Assembly (NCBI GenBank): GCA_964372445.1
Contig: CAYJQO010000016.1
Span: 1-14,197 of the forward strand
Source: CAYJQO01 sp964372445
Lineage (GTDB): Bacteria; Patescibacteriota; Minisyncoccia; UBA6257; GWB1-50-10
Direction: 5' to 3'
DNA: 14,197 nucleotides
Under the pieces are notes generated by a model. The model ran no database searches. It worked only from the letters and a program-made list of their open reading frames with translations, and was not told the DNA's origin. Each line of letters starts with the position of its first letter. Positions within the stretch are counted from its first letter, which is position 1. A program made the translations under genes and the position numbers. Positions 6,993 through 13,605 of this stretch are shown here, in pieces.

Positions 6993-7522
6993 GGCGGCGA
7001 GGTACCTGCCCGCCGAAGCTCTCGCCTTACCAAAGCCTATGGCGACACGCAGGTCGGCGCAGGCGGGGCTTCACGCTCATTGAAACCCTCATCTACCTCG
7101 GGCTCTTCGCCATCATTATCGGAGGCGTCATGGTGACGGTCTACTACGTTATCCAGTCAGGCAACCAGACGGTGTCGCAGGCGGTGGTCCAGGGCGAGGC
7201 CGATTTCCTGCTCCGCAAGATCGATTGGATCCTGAGCGGGGTTGATGCCATCAACAGCCCGGGGGTTGGTTCGTCTAGCTCTATGCTCTCGGTGGATAAG
7301 GTGGGCTACCCGTCAAACCCCATTACGGTTGACTCAGCTGGTGAAGGTGTTCGCCTCAGCAAGGGTGGTGGAGCTCCCGAGCGTCTGAGCAGCAGCGCGG
7401 TAACCGTTGGGAACCTACAGTTTCTCCGCGCGGTGGTGCCAGCCGGCAAACCAGCTGCGGTGCTTGTGAGCTTCACGGTGAACGGAAAGGTGTTCTCGAT
7501 GACTCGATACCTTAGGAAATGA
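6989..7522 (+). CDS. PilW/GspJ-like minor pilin
   Basis: This 177-residue prepilin has a long basic leader ending RRRRG, cleavage before Phe28, then FTLIETLIYLGLFAIIIGGV with Glu at +5, the classic type III N-terminus. The soluble part includes a helix (about 57-80) and a beta-rich region of low sequence recognisability. Position in the cluster and the FTLIETLIYLGLFA motif suggest the PilW/GspJ class of minor pilins that help form the initiating tip complex. It overlaps the propeller pilin gene by ATGA (6989-6992) and the next gene by ATGA (7519-7522). Assignment to a pilin is firm; assignment to the PilW/GspJ subclass is tentative. Confidence 0.82.
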   Translation: MRRRGTCPPKLSPYQSLWRHAGRRRRGFTLIETLIYLGLFAIIIGGVMVTVYYVIQSGNQTVSQAVVQGEADFLLRKIDWILSGVDAINSPGVGSSSSMLSVDKVGYPSNPITVDSAGEGVRLSKGGGAPERLSSSAVTVGNLQFLRAVVPAGKPAAVLVSFTVNGKVFSMTRYLRK

Positions 7523-7941
7523 GCCAGCGGGATGGCTTCATAGCGCTCGTCTCGGCCGTGGTCATTTCGGTGCTCCTGATCGGGTTTACCTTTGCGGTTG
7601 GCACAAGCGGTTTCGGCGCGCGCTTCAGGATTTTGACGAGCGAGTATAAAGAGCGAAGCCGCGCGCTCGCCGAGGCGTGTGCCGATGCGGCGCTGCTCAA
7701 ACTCGCCAAGGATGCCGGCTACGCGCCAGCGGCTGAATGCGTCGCGGTGGGGGAGAGTTCGTGTCCAGGAGGACCGGACGTCTGCACCGTCCTAGCCGTG
7801 CAGCGCAACATGCCCTCCGCAGGCAAGCACACCATTACCACCAGGGCGACCTTCCAGCGAGCTGTCACGAACATTAAGGTCGTGGTGAACGCCGCAGACC
7901 TCTCCACCGTATCGTGGGAAGAAGTTCCCAACCTTCCCTAG
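7519..7941 (+). CDS. PilX/GspK-like minor pilin lacking Glu5
   Basis: This 140-residue protein starts SQRDGFIALVSAVVISVLLIGFTFAV: a very short leader, a Gly-Phe cleavage site (G6/F7) and one hydrophobic helix, but Val instead of Glu at mature position 5. Known PilX- and GspK-type tip pilins often lack this Glu, which in other pilins neutralises the N-terminus of the neighbouring subunit. Absence fits a subunit that sits at the very tip. A conserved-looking EYKERSRALAEACADAALL helix follows, then a small domain with four cysteines (C60, C73, C80, C86), possibly two disulfides. It is the last gene of the pilus operon, coupled to the previous gene by ATGA. AGGA just upstream is a weak ribosome site. 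Confidence 0.75.
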   Translation: MSQRDGFIALVSAVVISVLLIGFTFAVGTSGFGARFRILTSEYKERSRALAEACADAALLKLAKDAGYAPAAECVAVGESSCPGGPDVCTVLAVQRNMPSAGKHTITTRATFQRAVTNIKVVVNAADLSTVSWEEVPNLP

Positions 7942-8238
7942 GAGAGCCACCGGGAAGGGCCTGATAGCCTGTCGCCTACCTACTAGGGTATGTGTGAACA
8001 CCCATTCCAGGTTTGCTCAACTGGTATGGCCGGCTGGTCATACAGCTCATGTCACCGCTAGCGGCGAGCGCGGCTGCCGGCAACCCGAGCGGCATCAGTA
8101 GTGCCACGTACGATGCCAGCTCCGGGCAATTGAGCGTTTCCAGAACCTATGCCAATATCCCAACGGGAACCAACGAGCGCGTGGCATGCCCCGTTCGCGG
8201 GGCATTGCGTTACATACATATTTATGTTATGATATATA
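7942..8238 (+). other. Unassigned stretch with possible coding remnant
   Basis: This is about 300 nt between the pilus operon and the CAP gene. One frame stays open from TTG 8013 into the CAP gene. Its first part (about 8070-8180) translates to a Ser/Ala/Gly/Thr-rich stretch that looks protein-like (GISSATYDASSGQLSVSRTY), but it has no ribosome site, no recognised domain and no stop before it runs out of frame into the next gene. It could be the decayed end of a pilin-like gene. A hairpin ATGCCCCG-TTCG-CGGGGCAT (8186-8205) lies just before the CAP promoter without a T-tract. I see no clear terminator for the pilus operon. Confidence 0.35.
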
Positions 8239-8247
8239 TGCTATACT
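8205..8247 (+). promoter_or_regulatory. Tandem promoter elements of the CAP gene
   Basis: Two candidate -10 boxes are visible. TTGCGT (8205-8210), 17 nt and TATGAT (8228-8233) with an upstream TG form one; its transcript would start near 8240, leaving only about 8 nt of leader. TGCTATACT (8239-8247) is an extended -10 whose +1 would fall at 8254, exactly on an in-frame GTG. Either way the mRNA would be leaderless or nearly so, in agreement with the missing Shine-Dalgarno sequence. Confidence 0.55.
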
Positions 8248-9222
8248 ATGCGGGTGAAACGAGCACTGAAACGGTATTTCATTCCGCACCAAGGGAACGA
8301 TCACAAGCCGCATGTGCTCCGGGCACCAGCCGCTGCGGTTATCGCGGCAGCCGTGCTAGCGGTCGAGATTGTTTTCATCTCCCACGTTTTTGTCCTGGCC
8401 CCGGGCGCCAATCTCTACGCGCTCATCTTCCCAAAGGTGTTGGTCGATCAGACGAACGATCGCCGTGCTACCGAGCAGCTGCAGCCGCTTGCGGTGAACC
8501 AGCTGCTCGAAGCTGCGGCGCGGGCAAAGGTGCAGGACATGGTGCTCAAGGGCTACTTTGCCCACACGAGCCCGGAGGGGCTCACCCCCTGGTACTGGTT
8601 CGGGAAGGTTGGCTACCCGTTTACCTTTGCCGGGGAGAACCTCGCCGTGAACTTCTCTGACTCGAAGGATGTCACGGATGCCTGGATGAATTCGCCTGGT
8701 CACCGCGCCAACATTTTAAACGGCAACTTTAGCGAGGTTGGCATCGCGACCGCAGAGGGAACCTACCAAGGCCGTGAGGCCACCTTCGTGGTGGAGCTTT
8801 TTGGGTCTCCGGCGCCGAGGCAAACCATCCCATCGGTAGCTGCGGCGGCACCGCCTCGAGCTGAACCGGTAACCCGCGTCGAGGCCGAGCGCACCACGCC
8901 GGTTTCACAAGATCTTTTCGTTGCGGTGCGGGGCGCCGAGGTAAGCGAACCGTCCTCGGCGGTGGCGGCTCCGGTGGCACGTGAGGCAAGGGCTCAGGCG
9001 AGCCCCCTCCAGGCCGCCGCGGCCTCCCCCCGGGCAACCGCCAACTCAATTTACCTCGCCATCTTTGCGTTCGTGCTGACCGCCCTCCTCCTGAAGGTTT
9101 TCATTAAAGTTCGCATCCAGCATCCAGCGCTCATCCTGAACGGCCTTTGGCTCCTGGCGCTCGTCATCATCGTAGCTCTCGTGAACCAGGAGCTCGTCCT
9201 CTCAAGTGCTGCCATTATCTAA
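8248..9222 (+). CDS. Membrane-anchored CAP/SCP-domain (YkwD-like) protein
   Basis: The protein has 324 residues. A basic N-terminus is followed by a membrane segment (about 28-50), then a CAP domain (about 65-188) with its signature residues: GYFAHTSPEG (102-111) with His106, GEN (129-131) and WMNSPGHRANIL (147-157). An Ala/Pro/Glu-rich linker (190-262) leads to two C-terminal membrane helices (about 267-286 and 295-313). The CAP domain should be extracytoplasmic. Bacterial YkwD-type CAP proteins are common in Gram-positives and reduced bacteria, and their activity is mostly unknown. The start may be ATG 8248 or, on promoter geometry, GTG 8254 (two codons shorter). The cyclophilin gene follows after a single base, so the two are probably co-transcribed and act in the same compartment. 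Confidence 0.88.
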   Translation: MRVKRALKRYFIPHQGNDHKPHVLRAPAAAVIAAAVLAVEIVFISHVFVLAPGANLYALIFPKVLVDQTNDRRATEQLQPLAVNQLLEAAARAKVQDMVLKGYFAHTSPEGLTPWYWFGKVGYPFTFAGENLAVNFSDSKDVTDAWMNSPGHRANILNGNFSEVGIATAEGTYQGREATFVVELFGSPAPRQTIPSVAAAAPPRAEPVTRVEAERTTPVSQDLFVAVRGAEVSEPSSAVAAPVAREARAQASPLQAAAASPRATANSIYLAIFAFVLTALLLKVFIKVRIQHPALILNGLWLLALVIIVALVNQELVLSSAAII

Positions 9223-9223
9223 C

Positions 9224-9922
9224 ATGGATGCTAGCCGCAATACGGTATGGGTCGTCGGGGGCCTGGTAGCGGTTGCGCTCGCCGTTGCCGCGTTTGCTGT
9301 GGTGGGCTCGCTCTCGAAGCGGGCGGAACCTGGTGGCGCTCTCCCCGCTCCACCCCCCGCGCCCACGGTCCCTGCCGGCAGCGCGCTCTCCGAACCCGGG
9401 AACGGAAAGCACGTGGTCACCATCAAGACTAATTTTGGCACCATCCAGTTCGCCACCTACGATGCCGATGCGCCGAACACCACGCAGAACTTCCTCAAAC
9501 TTGCCGAGCAGGGTTTCTATACCAACCTTACATTCCATCGGGTCATTAACGGTTTTATGATCCAGGGCGGCGATCCTCGGTGCAGCCCGGCAGGTAGAGC
9601 GCGTGACCCGGGTTCCTGTGGCAGCGGAGGCCCTGGCTACCTCTTTGCCGATGAGCTCAACCCCGAGACCAAATCGTACCAGGAGGGATACGCGCGGGGC
9701 GTGGTGGCTATGGCGAACGCCGGCCCCAACACGAACGGGAGCCAGTTCTTCATCATGCTCAAGGACACGCCGCTCCCCAAAAACTACACCATCTTTGGCC
9801 GGGTGATTGAGGGGCAGGAGGTCGTTGATGCGATCGGTGAGACAGAGACGGGGGAAGGCGATCGACCCCTCGCCCCGGTGGTGATGGAACAGGTTACGGT
9901 GGCGCCGGTCGGGAATGAGTAG
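9224..9922 (+). CDS. Membrane-anchored cyclophilin-type peptidyl-prolyl isomerase
   Basis: The 232-residue protein has an N-terminal membrane segment (about 8-30), a Pro/Ala-rich linker (35-60) and a cyclophilin domain (about 62-228). Recognisable are FHRVINGFMIQGGDP (104-118) with catalytic Arg106, a Gly-rich loop, ARGVVAMANAGPNTNGSQFF (157-176) and FGRVIEGQEVVD. It should catalyse cis-trans isomerisation of Xaa-Pro bonds in proteins outside the inner membrane. The insert between GGDP and the Gly-rich loop holds two cysteines (C120, C132) that could form a disulfide. ATG 9224 is preferred: it lies one base after the CAP stop codon, and the upstream in-frame GTG 9206 would lie inside the CAP gene. 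No ribosome site is visible, which is consistent with translational coupling. Confidence 0.9.
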   Translation: MDASRNTVWVVGGLVAVALAVAAFAVVGSLSKRAEPGGALPAPPPAPTVPAGSALSEPGNGKHVVTIKTNFGTIQFATYDADAPNTTQNFLKLAEQGFYTNLTFHRVINGFMIQGGDPRCSPAGRARDPGSCGSGGPGYLFADELNPETKSYQEGYARGVVAMANAGPNTNGSQFFIMLKDTPLPKNYTIFGRVIEGQEVVDAIGETETGEGDRPLAPVVMEQVTVAPVGNE

Positions 9923-9933
9923 GTCGTTTTCTG

Positions 9934-9951
9934 TGCTATAGTGACCTGGTG
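9934..9951 (+). promoter_or_regulatory. Extended -10 promoter for a leaderless helicase mRNA
   Basis: TGCTATAGT (9934-9942) is an extended -10 box. Six bases later the GTG start codon begins at 9949, exactly where +1 is expected. There is no -35 consensus at 17 nt and no Shine-Dalgarno sequence. The layout matches that at 8239-8256. Confidence 0.55.
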
Positions 9952-10494
9952 ACTGCCGGCAAAGGTTTCTATGGGTTGGGCATCGCGCCAGGTATCCTGG
10001 CGGTGCTCGACCGTCTGCATTTCAAAAATCCCACCCCGATCCAAGAGCAAGCCATGCCGCTTGCCATTGAAGGGAAAGACTTGATCGGGATCGCCCAGAC
10101 GGGCACCGGGAAAACACTCGCCTTCGGCGTGCCCATGATCCAGGCGGCCCTCCAGGGTCGGGGACACGGGCTCGTGGTCCTGCCCACCCGAGAGCTGGCG
10201 CTCCAGGTGCGTGAGGTGTTCCACGCGGTCGGCTCGTCCCTGGGGTTCACCTCGGCGGTCGTGATCGGCGGGGAATCCATGGATCGGCAGGTCCGGGAAC
10301 TCCGGAGGGATCCGCACGTTGTCGTGGGAACCCCGGGGCGGATCCTGGACCACCTCCAGCAGCGGACCATTAGCTTCGCGGCGGTGCGGATCCTGGTGCT
10401 CGACGAGGCCGATCGCATGCTCGACATGGGGTTTGCCCCGCAGCTCACGCGGATCTTGGCGGCGGTGCCGCGTGACCGGCAGACCATGCTCTGA
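9949..10494 (+). CDS. DEAD-box RNA helicase, N-terminal (RecA1) part, ends at premature TGA
   Basis: From GTG 9949 the 181-residue product holds the whole first RecA domain of a DEAD-box helicase: the Q motif (FYGLGI at 7-12 and NPTPIQ at 27-32), motif I AQTGTGKT (49-56), Ia PTREL (79-83), Ib TPGR (128-131) and motif II DEAD (152-155). It ends at TGA 10492-10494, directly before SAT motif III. The same frame continues with the second half of the helicase, so this is one ancestral gene broken by a single stop. Relatives have Phe or sometimes Trp at this position, and TGG to TGA is a single change. DEAD-box helicases remodel RNA duplexes in ribosome assembly and mRNA decay. Three readings are open: pseudogene, sequencing error, or two separately translated domains. 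Confidence 0.85.
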   Translation: MTAGKGFYGLGIAPGILAVLDRLHFKNPTPIQEQAMPLAIEGKDLIGIAQTGTGKTLAFGVPMIQAALQGRGHGLVVLPTRELALQVREVFHAVGSSLGFTSAVVIGGESMDRQVRELRRDPHVVVGTPGRILDHLQQRTISFAAVRILVLDEADRMLDMGFAPQLTRILAAVPRDRQTML

Positions 10495-10503
10495 TCGGCC
10501 ACC

Positions 10504-11199
10504 ATGCCCGAGGCTATCGAGCAGAGTGCGAGCGCCCACAAGAAGCTGCCCGTGCGGGTGGAGATTGCCCCGCCTGGGAGCACCGTCAGTGAGGTGACCC
10601 ACGAACTCTTTGTGGTGCCCAGAGAGGGAAAGGCGAGACTCCTGGAGAAACTCCTCGGAGAGTACCGTGGGTCCGTGCTCGTTTTCTCGAGGACGAAGCA
10701 CGGGGCGAGGAAGATCGCGCGCTTCGTGCGCGATCTCGGCCATGCCGCGGCGGAGCTCCACGCCAACCGGTCGTTGAACCAGCGCCGCGAGGCCTTAGAT
10801 GGTTTCAAGACCGGTCGGTACCGGGTGCTTGTCGCGACGGACATTGCCGCGCGCGGCATCGACGTGAAAGGCATTGAGCTCGTGGTGAACTATGATCTAC
10901 CGACGAACGCAGAGGACTACGTCCACCGGGTTGGCCGGACCGCTCGCGCCGGTATGCGGGGGCATGCGATCGCGTTCGCCACGCCGGACCAGCGGCAGGA
11001 TGTTCGAGCCATCGAGCGGTTCACGCGGATCACGCTTCCGCGCACCGAGCTCCCGGATCTGCCGCCATCTCGCGTTTCACTACCTACCCGATTCACCGAA
11101 GAGAGGCACCATGTTCCGCGCCCGGGCTACCGCGGACGACCGCCGCGACGTCACACCAGCTACGGCCGACGCGGTGGATTCCGTTCACACACTCACTAG
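10504..11199 (+). CDS. DEAD-box RNA helicase, C-terminal (RecA2) part
   Basis: This continues the frame of the preceding fragment. After the TGA the codons read Ser-Ala-Thr (motif III), then ATG 10504, which could serve as a restart 9 nt downstream. The 231 residues contain motif IV VLVFSRTK (58-65), motif V ATDIAARGID (111-120) and motif VI HRVGRTARAG (141-150). A basic Arg/Gly/Pro-rich tail (about 195-231) follows, of the kind that binds RNA nonspecifically in such helicases. All motifs are intact, and there is no second stop or frameshift, so if the gene is decaying the event is recent. If translation restarts at 10504, motif III is in neither polypeptide. No ribosome site precedes the ATG. 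The gene ends one base before the stop codon of the convergent minus-strand gene. Confidence 0.82.
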   Translation: MPEAIEQSASAHKKLPVRVEIAPPGSTVSEVTHELFVVPREGKARLLEKLLGEYRGSVLVFSRTKHGARKIARFVRDLGHAAAELHANRSLNQRREALDGFKTGRYRVLVATDIAARGIDVKGIELVVNYDLPTNAEDYVHRVGRTARAGMRGHAIAFATPDQRQDVRAIERFTRITLPRTELPDLPPSRVSLPTRFTEERHHVPRPGYRGRPPRRHTSYGRRGGFRSHTH

Positions 11200-11541
11200 C
11201 TAGAAGGTAAGGCTATTGATGCTGTTGATGGCCCGGTACGCTTCGTCCAGGGCCGCCTTTGTAGCCCAGATGGTTGCCACGGTGGCAACGGTGGTCAGTA
11301 CGGTTGCAACCAGGCCGATTAATTTCGATTTGTGGTCTGGTTGCCGGAGGTACCGCCATCCATACCAGTACCCGAATGGCGGGATAAGGAGACTCACGAG
11401 GTAGATGACGGTTTGCTTGAGGATCGTGGTTGAGAGCGGTTTTGCACGGATTACCTTACCACAGTTTGGACAAAAGTAAGCTGAGGCTGGTACCACTGCG
11501 TGGCACTTGGGGCAAGAGCTGTTCGGTTGCACTACATCCAT
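11200..11541 (-). CDS. Small zinc-ribbon membrane protein
   Basis: This 113-residue protein has an N-terminal zinc ribbon with two Cys pairs (CPKC at 10-13 and CPNC at 24-27) followed by two membrane segments (about 43-66 and 73-97) and a short polar tail. The ribbon type is the zinc_ribbon/DZR kind seen at the N-terminus of many small bacterial membrane proteins. Its function is not known; it is cytoplasmic by topology only if the N-terminus is inside. ATG 11541 is chosen because the upstream in-frame extension overlaps the end of the short-chain dehydrogenase and reads as low-complexity Ser/Arg. It is the last gene of the minus-strand group, 22 nt after the dehydrogenase, with no ribosome site visible. 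Confidence 0.72.
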   Translation of the reverse strand: MDVVQPNSSCPKCHAVVPASAYFCPNCGKVIRAKPLSTTILKQTVIYLVSLLIPPFGYWYGWRYLRQPDHKSKLIGLVATVLTTVATVATIWATKAALDEAYRAINSINSLTF

Positions 11542-11563
11542 GGTCAGCCGAATGTGAAGGCGG

Positions 11564-12241
11564 TTACCACTCCCGCTGCTTGCCCAAGAGCCAGAAGCGG
11601 CCGGACTCGACCGCCTCCGTGGCAAGGCGATAGATGTCGTCGGCTACCTCGGAGGGTTCCCGGTTGGGTTGCTCGCTTTCGGTGGAAGCGATGTAGCCCA
11701 TGTCAGTTTTTACCCAGCCGGGATCGAGCGAGGATACGGTGACGTTCTTATCCTTCAGGTGGAACGCCAGGGTACGTGTGTACATGTTGAGGGCTACCTT
11801 CGCCAAGCGGTAGCCCGTGGAGGTTTCATCGTCGATCGGCAGCGACATCGCTCCGTATGCCGAGTCCACGTTGATGATGTGGCTACCCTTCCCCATGTGT
11901 GGGAGGAGCCGCTCGGTGAGGTCGATGAGGCCGAAGAGGTCGACTTCGAATGTTTGGCGGATCTTCCCCAAGTCTGCGGCGGTATCCGTGGCGTCGAGGA
12001 TGATGCCGGCGCTATTCACCAGAACGTCAATGTGGGGAGCCGTCTCTCGGATTGCTTGAGCGGTTGCCTCGATACTCTCCGGCGAGGCAAGGTCGAGCTG
12101 GACGGAAGTCAGGTTGGGGGATTGGATAGGAACCTGGTTGGCTCGATAGGTTCCCACCACACGCCACCCACGCTCAAGGAATTTTTTTGCGGTGGCCAGC
12201 CCAATGCCGCGGCTTGCCCCGGTGATGATAATAGTTCCCAT
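11564..12241 (-). CDS. Short-chain dehydrogenase/reductase (SDR)
   Basis: This 225-residue classical SDR has the cofactor motif TGASRGIG (7-14), NSAG (76-79), catalytic Ser127 in NVDSAYG, Tyr144 and Lys148 in YRLAK, and PGWVKTD (174-180). It should reduce or oxidise a carbonyl/hydroxyl group with NAD(P)H; the substrate is unknown. Its length is slightly below the usual 240-260. On the minus strand TATAAT (12253-12248) lies exactly six bases before the ATG, so the gene may have its own leaderless mRNA in addition to read-through from obg, which ends 35 nt upstream. No Shine-Dalgarno sequence is present. Confidence 0.9.
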   Translation of the reverse strand: MGTIIITGASRGIGLATAKKFLERGWRVVGTYRANQVPIQSPNLTSVQLDLASPESIEATAQAIRETAPHIDVLVNSAGIILDATDTAADLGKIRQTFEVDLFGLIDLTERLLPHMGKGSHIINVDSAYGAMSLPIDDETSTGYRLAKVALNMYTRTLAFHLKDKNVTVSSLDPGWVKTDMGYIASTESEQPNREPSEVADDIYRLATEAVESGRFWLLGKQREW

Positions 12242-12247
12242 AGGTTC

Positions 12248-12253
12248 ATTATA
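12248..12253 (-). promoter_or_regulatory. Consensus -10 box of the SDR gene
   Basis: On the minus strand a perfect TATAAT is followed by six bases (GAACCT) and then the ATG at 12241, so +1 coincides with the start codon. No -35 box is recognisable. It overlaps GCTATACTAT, a string also present at the CAP promoter. Confidence 0.5.
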
Positions 12254-12276
12254 GTATAGCCGCCCTGTGCCATTCG

Positions 12277-13260
12277 TTAACTACCCATCACGCGGTAGTG
12301 CTTATCAGACTGTATCTGGTTCAGGATGCTCCGCACCGCTCCGAGGCTCGCGTCGCTGTAGATTGAGATCGCATGTGCCCCGGGGCTCACCGTTTTCAGA
12401 GCCTCAAGTTTTTGTTTTAGCTCGTCGGGCGTGGCGATGTCGCTCTTTGAGAGGAACAGGTGCTCCGGCTTCTTGAGCAGCGATTTACTGTAGTTCCCAA
12501 GCTCCCGGCGGGCTACCTGGTAATCTTTTTGCGGGGAGGCGGATTCTGCTGAAATCAAATGGAACAGGATCCGGGTGCGCTCGATGTGGCGCAGGAATTT
12601 GATGCCGAGCCCCTTGCCGGTCGACGAGCCTTCGATCAAGCCGGGGATGTCGGCGAGAATCAGCTCGTAGTAGGTTCCCAGGTTCGGCTCGAGCGTGGTG
12701 AAGGGGTAGTTGGCTACCTTGCTCTTGGCGTTGGTGAGCTTGTTGAGGAGACTTGATTTCCCGGCGTTCGGGAGCCCCACGAAGCCAACGTCCGCGATGA
12801 GCTTCAGCTCCAGCCGGAACTCGAATCGTTCCCCCGGCAGCCCGGGCTCGAACTGCTTCGGTGTGGTGTTCCGCGAGGAGCGAAAGTGAAAGTTACCCCT
12901 GCCGCCCCGGCCCCCACGGGCTAGGATCACCCGCTCGCCGATCTTGGTGATCTCGGCCTCGCTCTGTTCGGTGCGGTTGTGGATGACCGTGCCAACCGGA
13001 ACCTTCAGCACCAGGTCCTTGCCGTCGCGGCCGTCCCTGAACTGCCCCCGGCCATCCATGCCGCTCTCCGCCTGGAACGATTTCTTGTACCGGAACTGCA
13101 CGAGCGCGCCTAGGTCAGAGACGCCTTCGGCGTACATGCTCCCACCCTTGCCGCCGGCCCCACCCACGGGCCCGAGGGACATGAGGTTCTTGTTGAACGC
13201 GACCGAGCCTTTGCCGCCATGGCCGGCTGCGACCGCAATGGTTACGTCGTCGATGAGCAT
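12277..13260 (-). CDS. obg: GTPase Obg/CgtA
   Basis: This is a ribosome-associated GTPase acting in 50S subunit maturation and stress control. The 327 residues have the glycine-rich Obg fold (1-155, with GHGGKG, GGAGGKGG and ARGGRGGRGN) followed by the G domain: G1 GLPNAGKS (162-169), G2 FTTLEPN (187-193), G3 DIPGLI (204-209) and a G4-position SKSD (271-274), where the canonical form is NKxD, so the Asn is replaced by Ser. There is no C-terminal OCT extension, as in many short Obg proteins. The start matches the family N-terminus. No ribosome site precedes it; the MFS remnant lies 33 nt upstream on the same strand. Confidence 0.93.
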   Translation of the reverse strand: MLIDDVTIAVAAGHGGKGSVAFNKNLMSLGPVGGAGGKGGSMYAEGVSDLGALVQFRYKKSFQAESGMDGRGQFRDGRDGKDLVLKVPVGTVIHNRTEQSEAEITKIGERVILARGGRGGRGNFHFRSSRNTTPKQFEPGLPGERFEFRLELKLIADVGFVGLPNAGKSSLLNKLTNAKSKVANYPFTTLEPNLGTYYELILADIPGLIEGSSTGKGLGIKFLRHIERTRILFHLISAESASPQKDYQVARRELGNYSKSLLKKPEHLFLSKSDIATPDELKQKLEALKTVSPGAHAISIYSDASLGAVRSILNQIQSDKHYRVMGS

Positions 13261-13293
13261 GTGGTTCTGCTACTGTTGCGCTCTGGTAGCCAG

Positions 13294-13605
13294 CTAGGCA
13301 TAGCTTTGATTTTCAACACGCGGTTCGGGGAGTTTCCTGGCAAAGATGAGACCGATGAGCACGAACACCGCCATGGCGACTGCGGCGGCGCGGTAGTTGA
13401 ACGCCCCCGCTCTCGGCAGGTAGGTGACGATCAGCCCCCACGAAATGGGGCCCACGAACGTCATATTGAACCAGAAGTCCGATACCCCGCGGTCTACCAC
13501 GAGCCACTGCGAGTAGTACAGGAAGAACACGATCATGACGATCGAGTTCGCAAAATCGTACAGGCTCCACAGCACGAGCCGTTTTGTATCAATTCCGTTT
13601 TTCAT
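13294..13605 (-). pseudogene. Internally deleted MFS (UMF1-like) transporter remnant
   Basis: This is an open frame of 103 residues (106 from an upstream GTG at 13614). The start, LVLWSLYDFANSIVMIVFFLYY, followed by WLV and GVSDFWF, closely resembles helix 1 and loop 1 of UMF1-type major facilitator transporters. The end, FNYRAAAVAMAVFVLIGLIFARKLPE, looks like the last helix of such proteins. About 300 residues that should lie between are missing, so the frame appears to be an in-frame internal deletion joining the first helices to the last. It is unlikely to transport anything. It might be a pseudogene, a small two- or three-helix membrane protein in its own right, or an assembly artefact. 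It lies upstream of obg on the same strand, and I see no ribosome site. Confidence 0.5.

Noticed and set aside
8186..8205. Intrinsic terminator for the pilus operon
   Set aside because: The hairpin is strong with a UUCG loop, but no T-tract follows and it lies about 245 nt after the last pilin gene.
10492..10494. TGA as evidence for an alternative genetic code (Gly or Trp) or selenocysteine
   Set aside because: Other genes (pilC, propeller pilin, PilW-like) end with TGA at family-appropriate positions, TGG is used for Trp, and no convincing SECIS-like stem follows the codon.
9784..10874. Two long minus-strand frames over the helicase and cyclophilin (325 and 301 residues)
   Set aside because: They are antisense to genes with complete family motifs, with no ribosome site and no recognisable domain.
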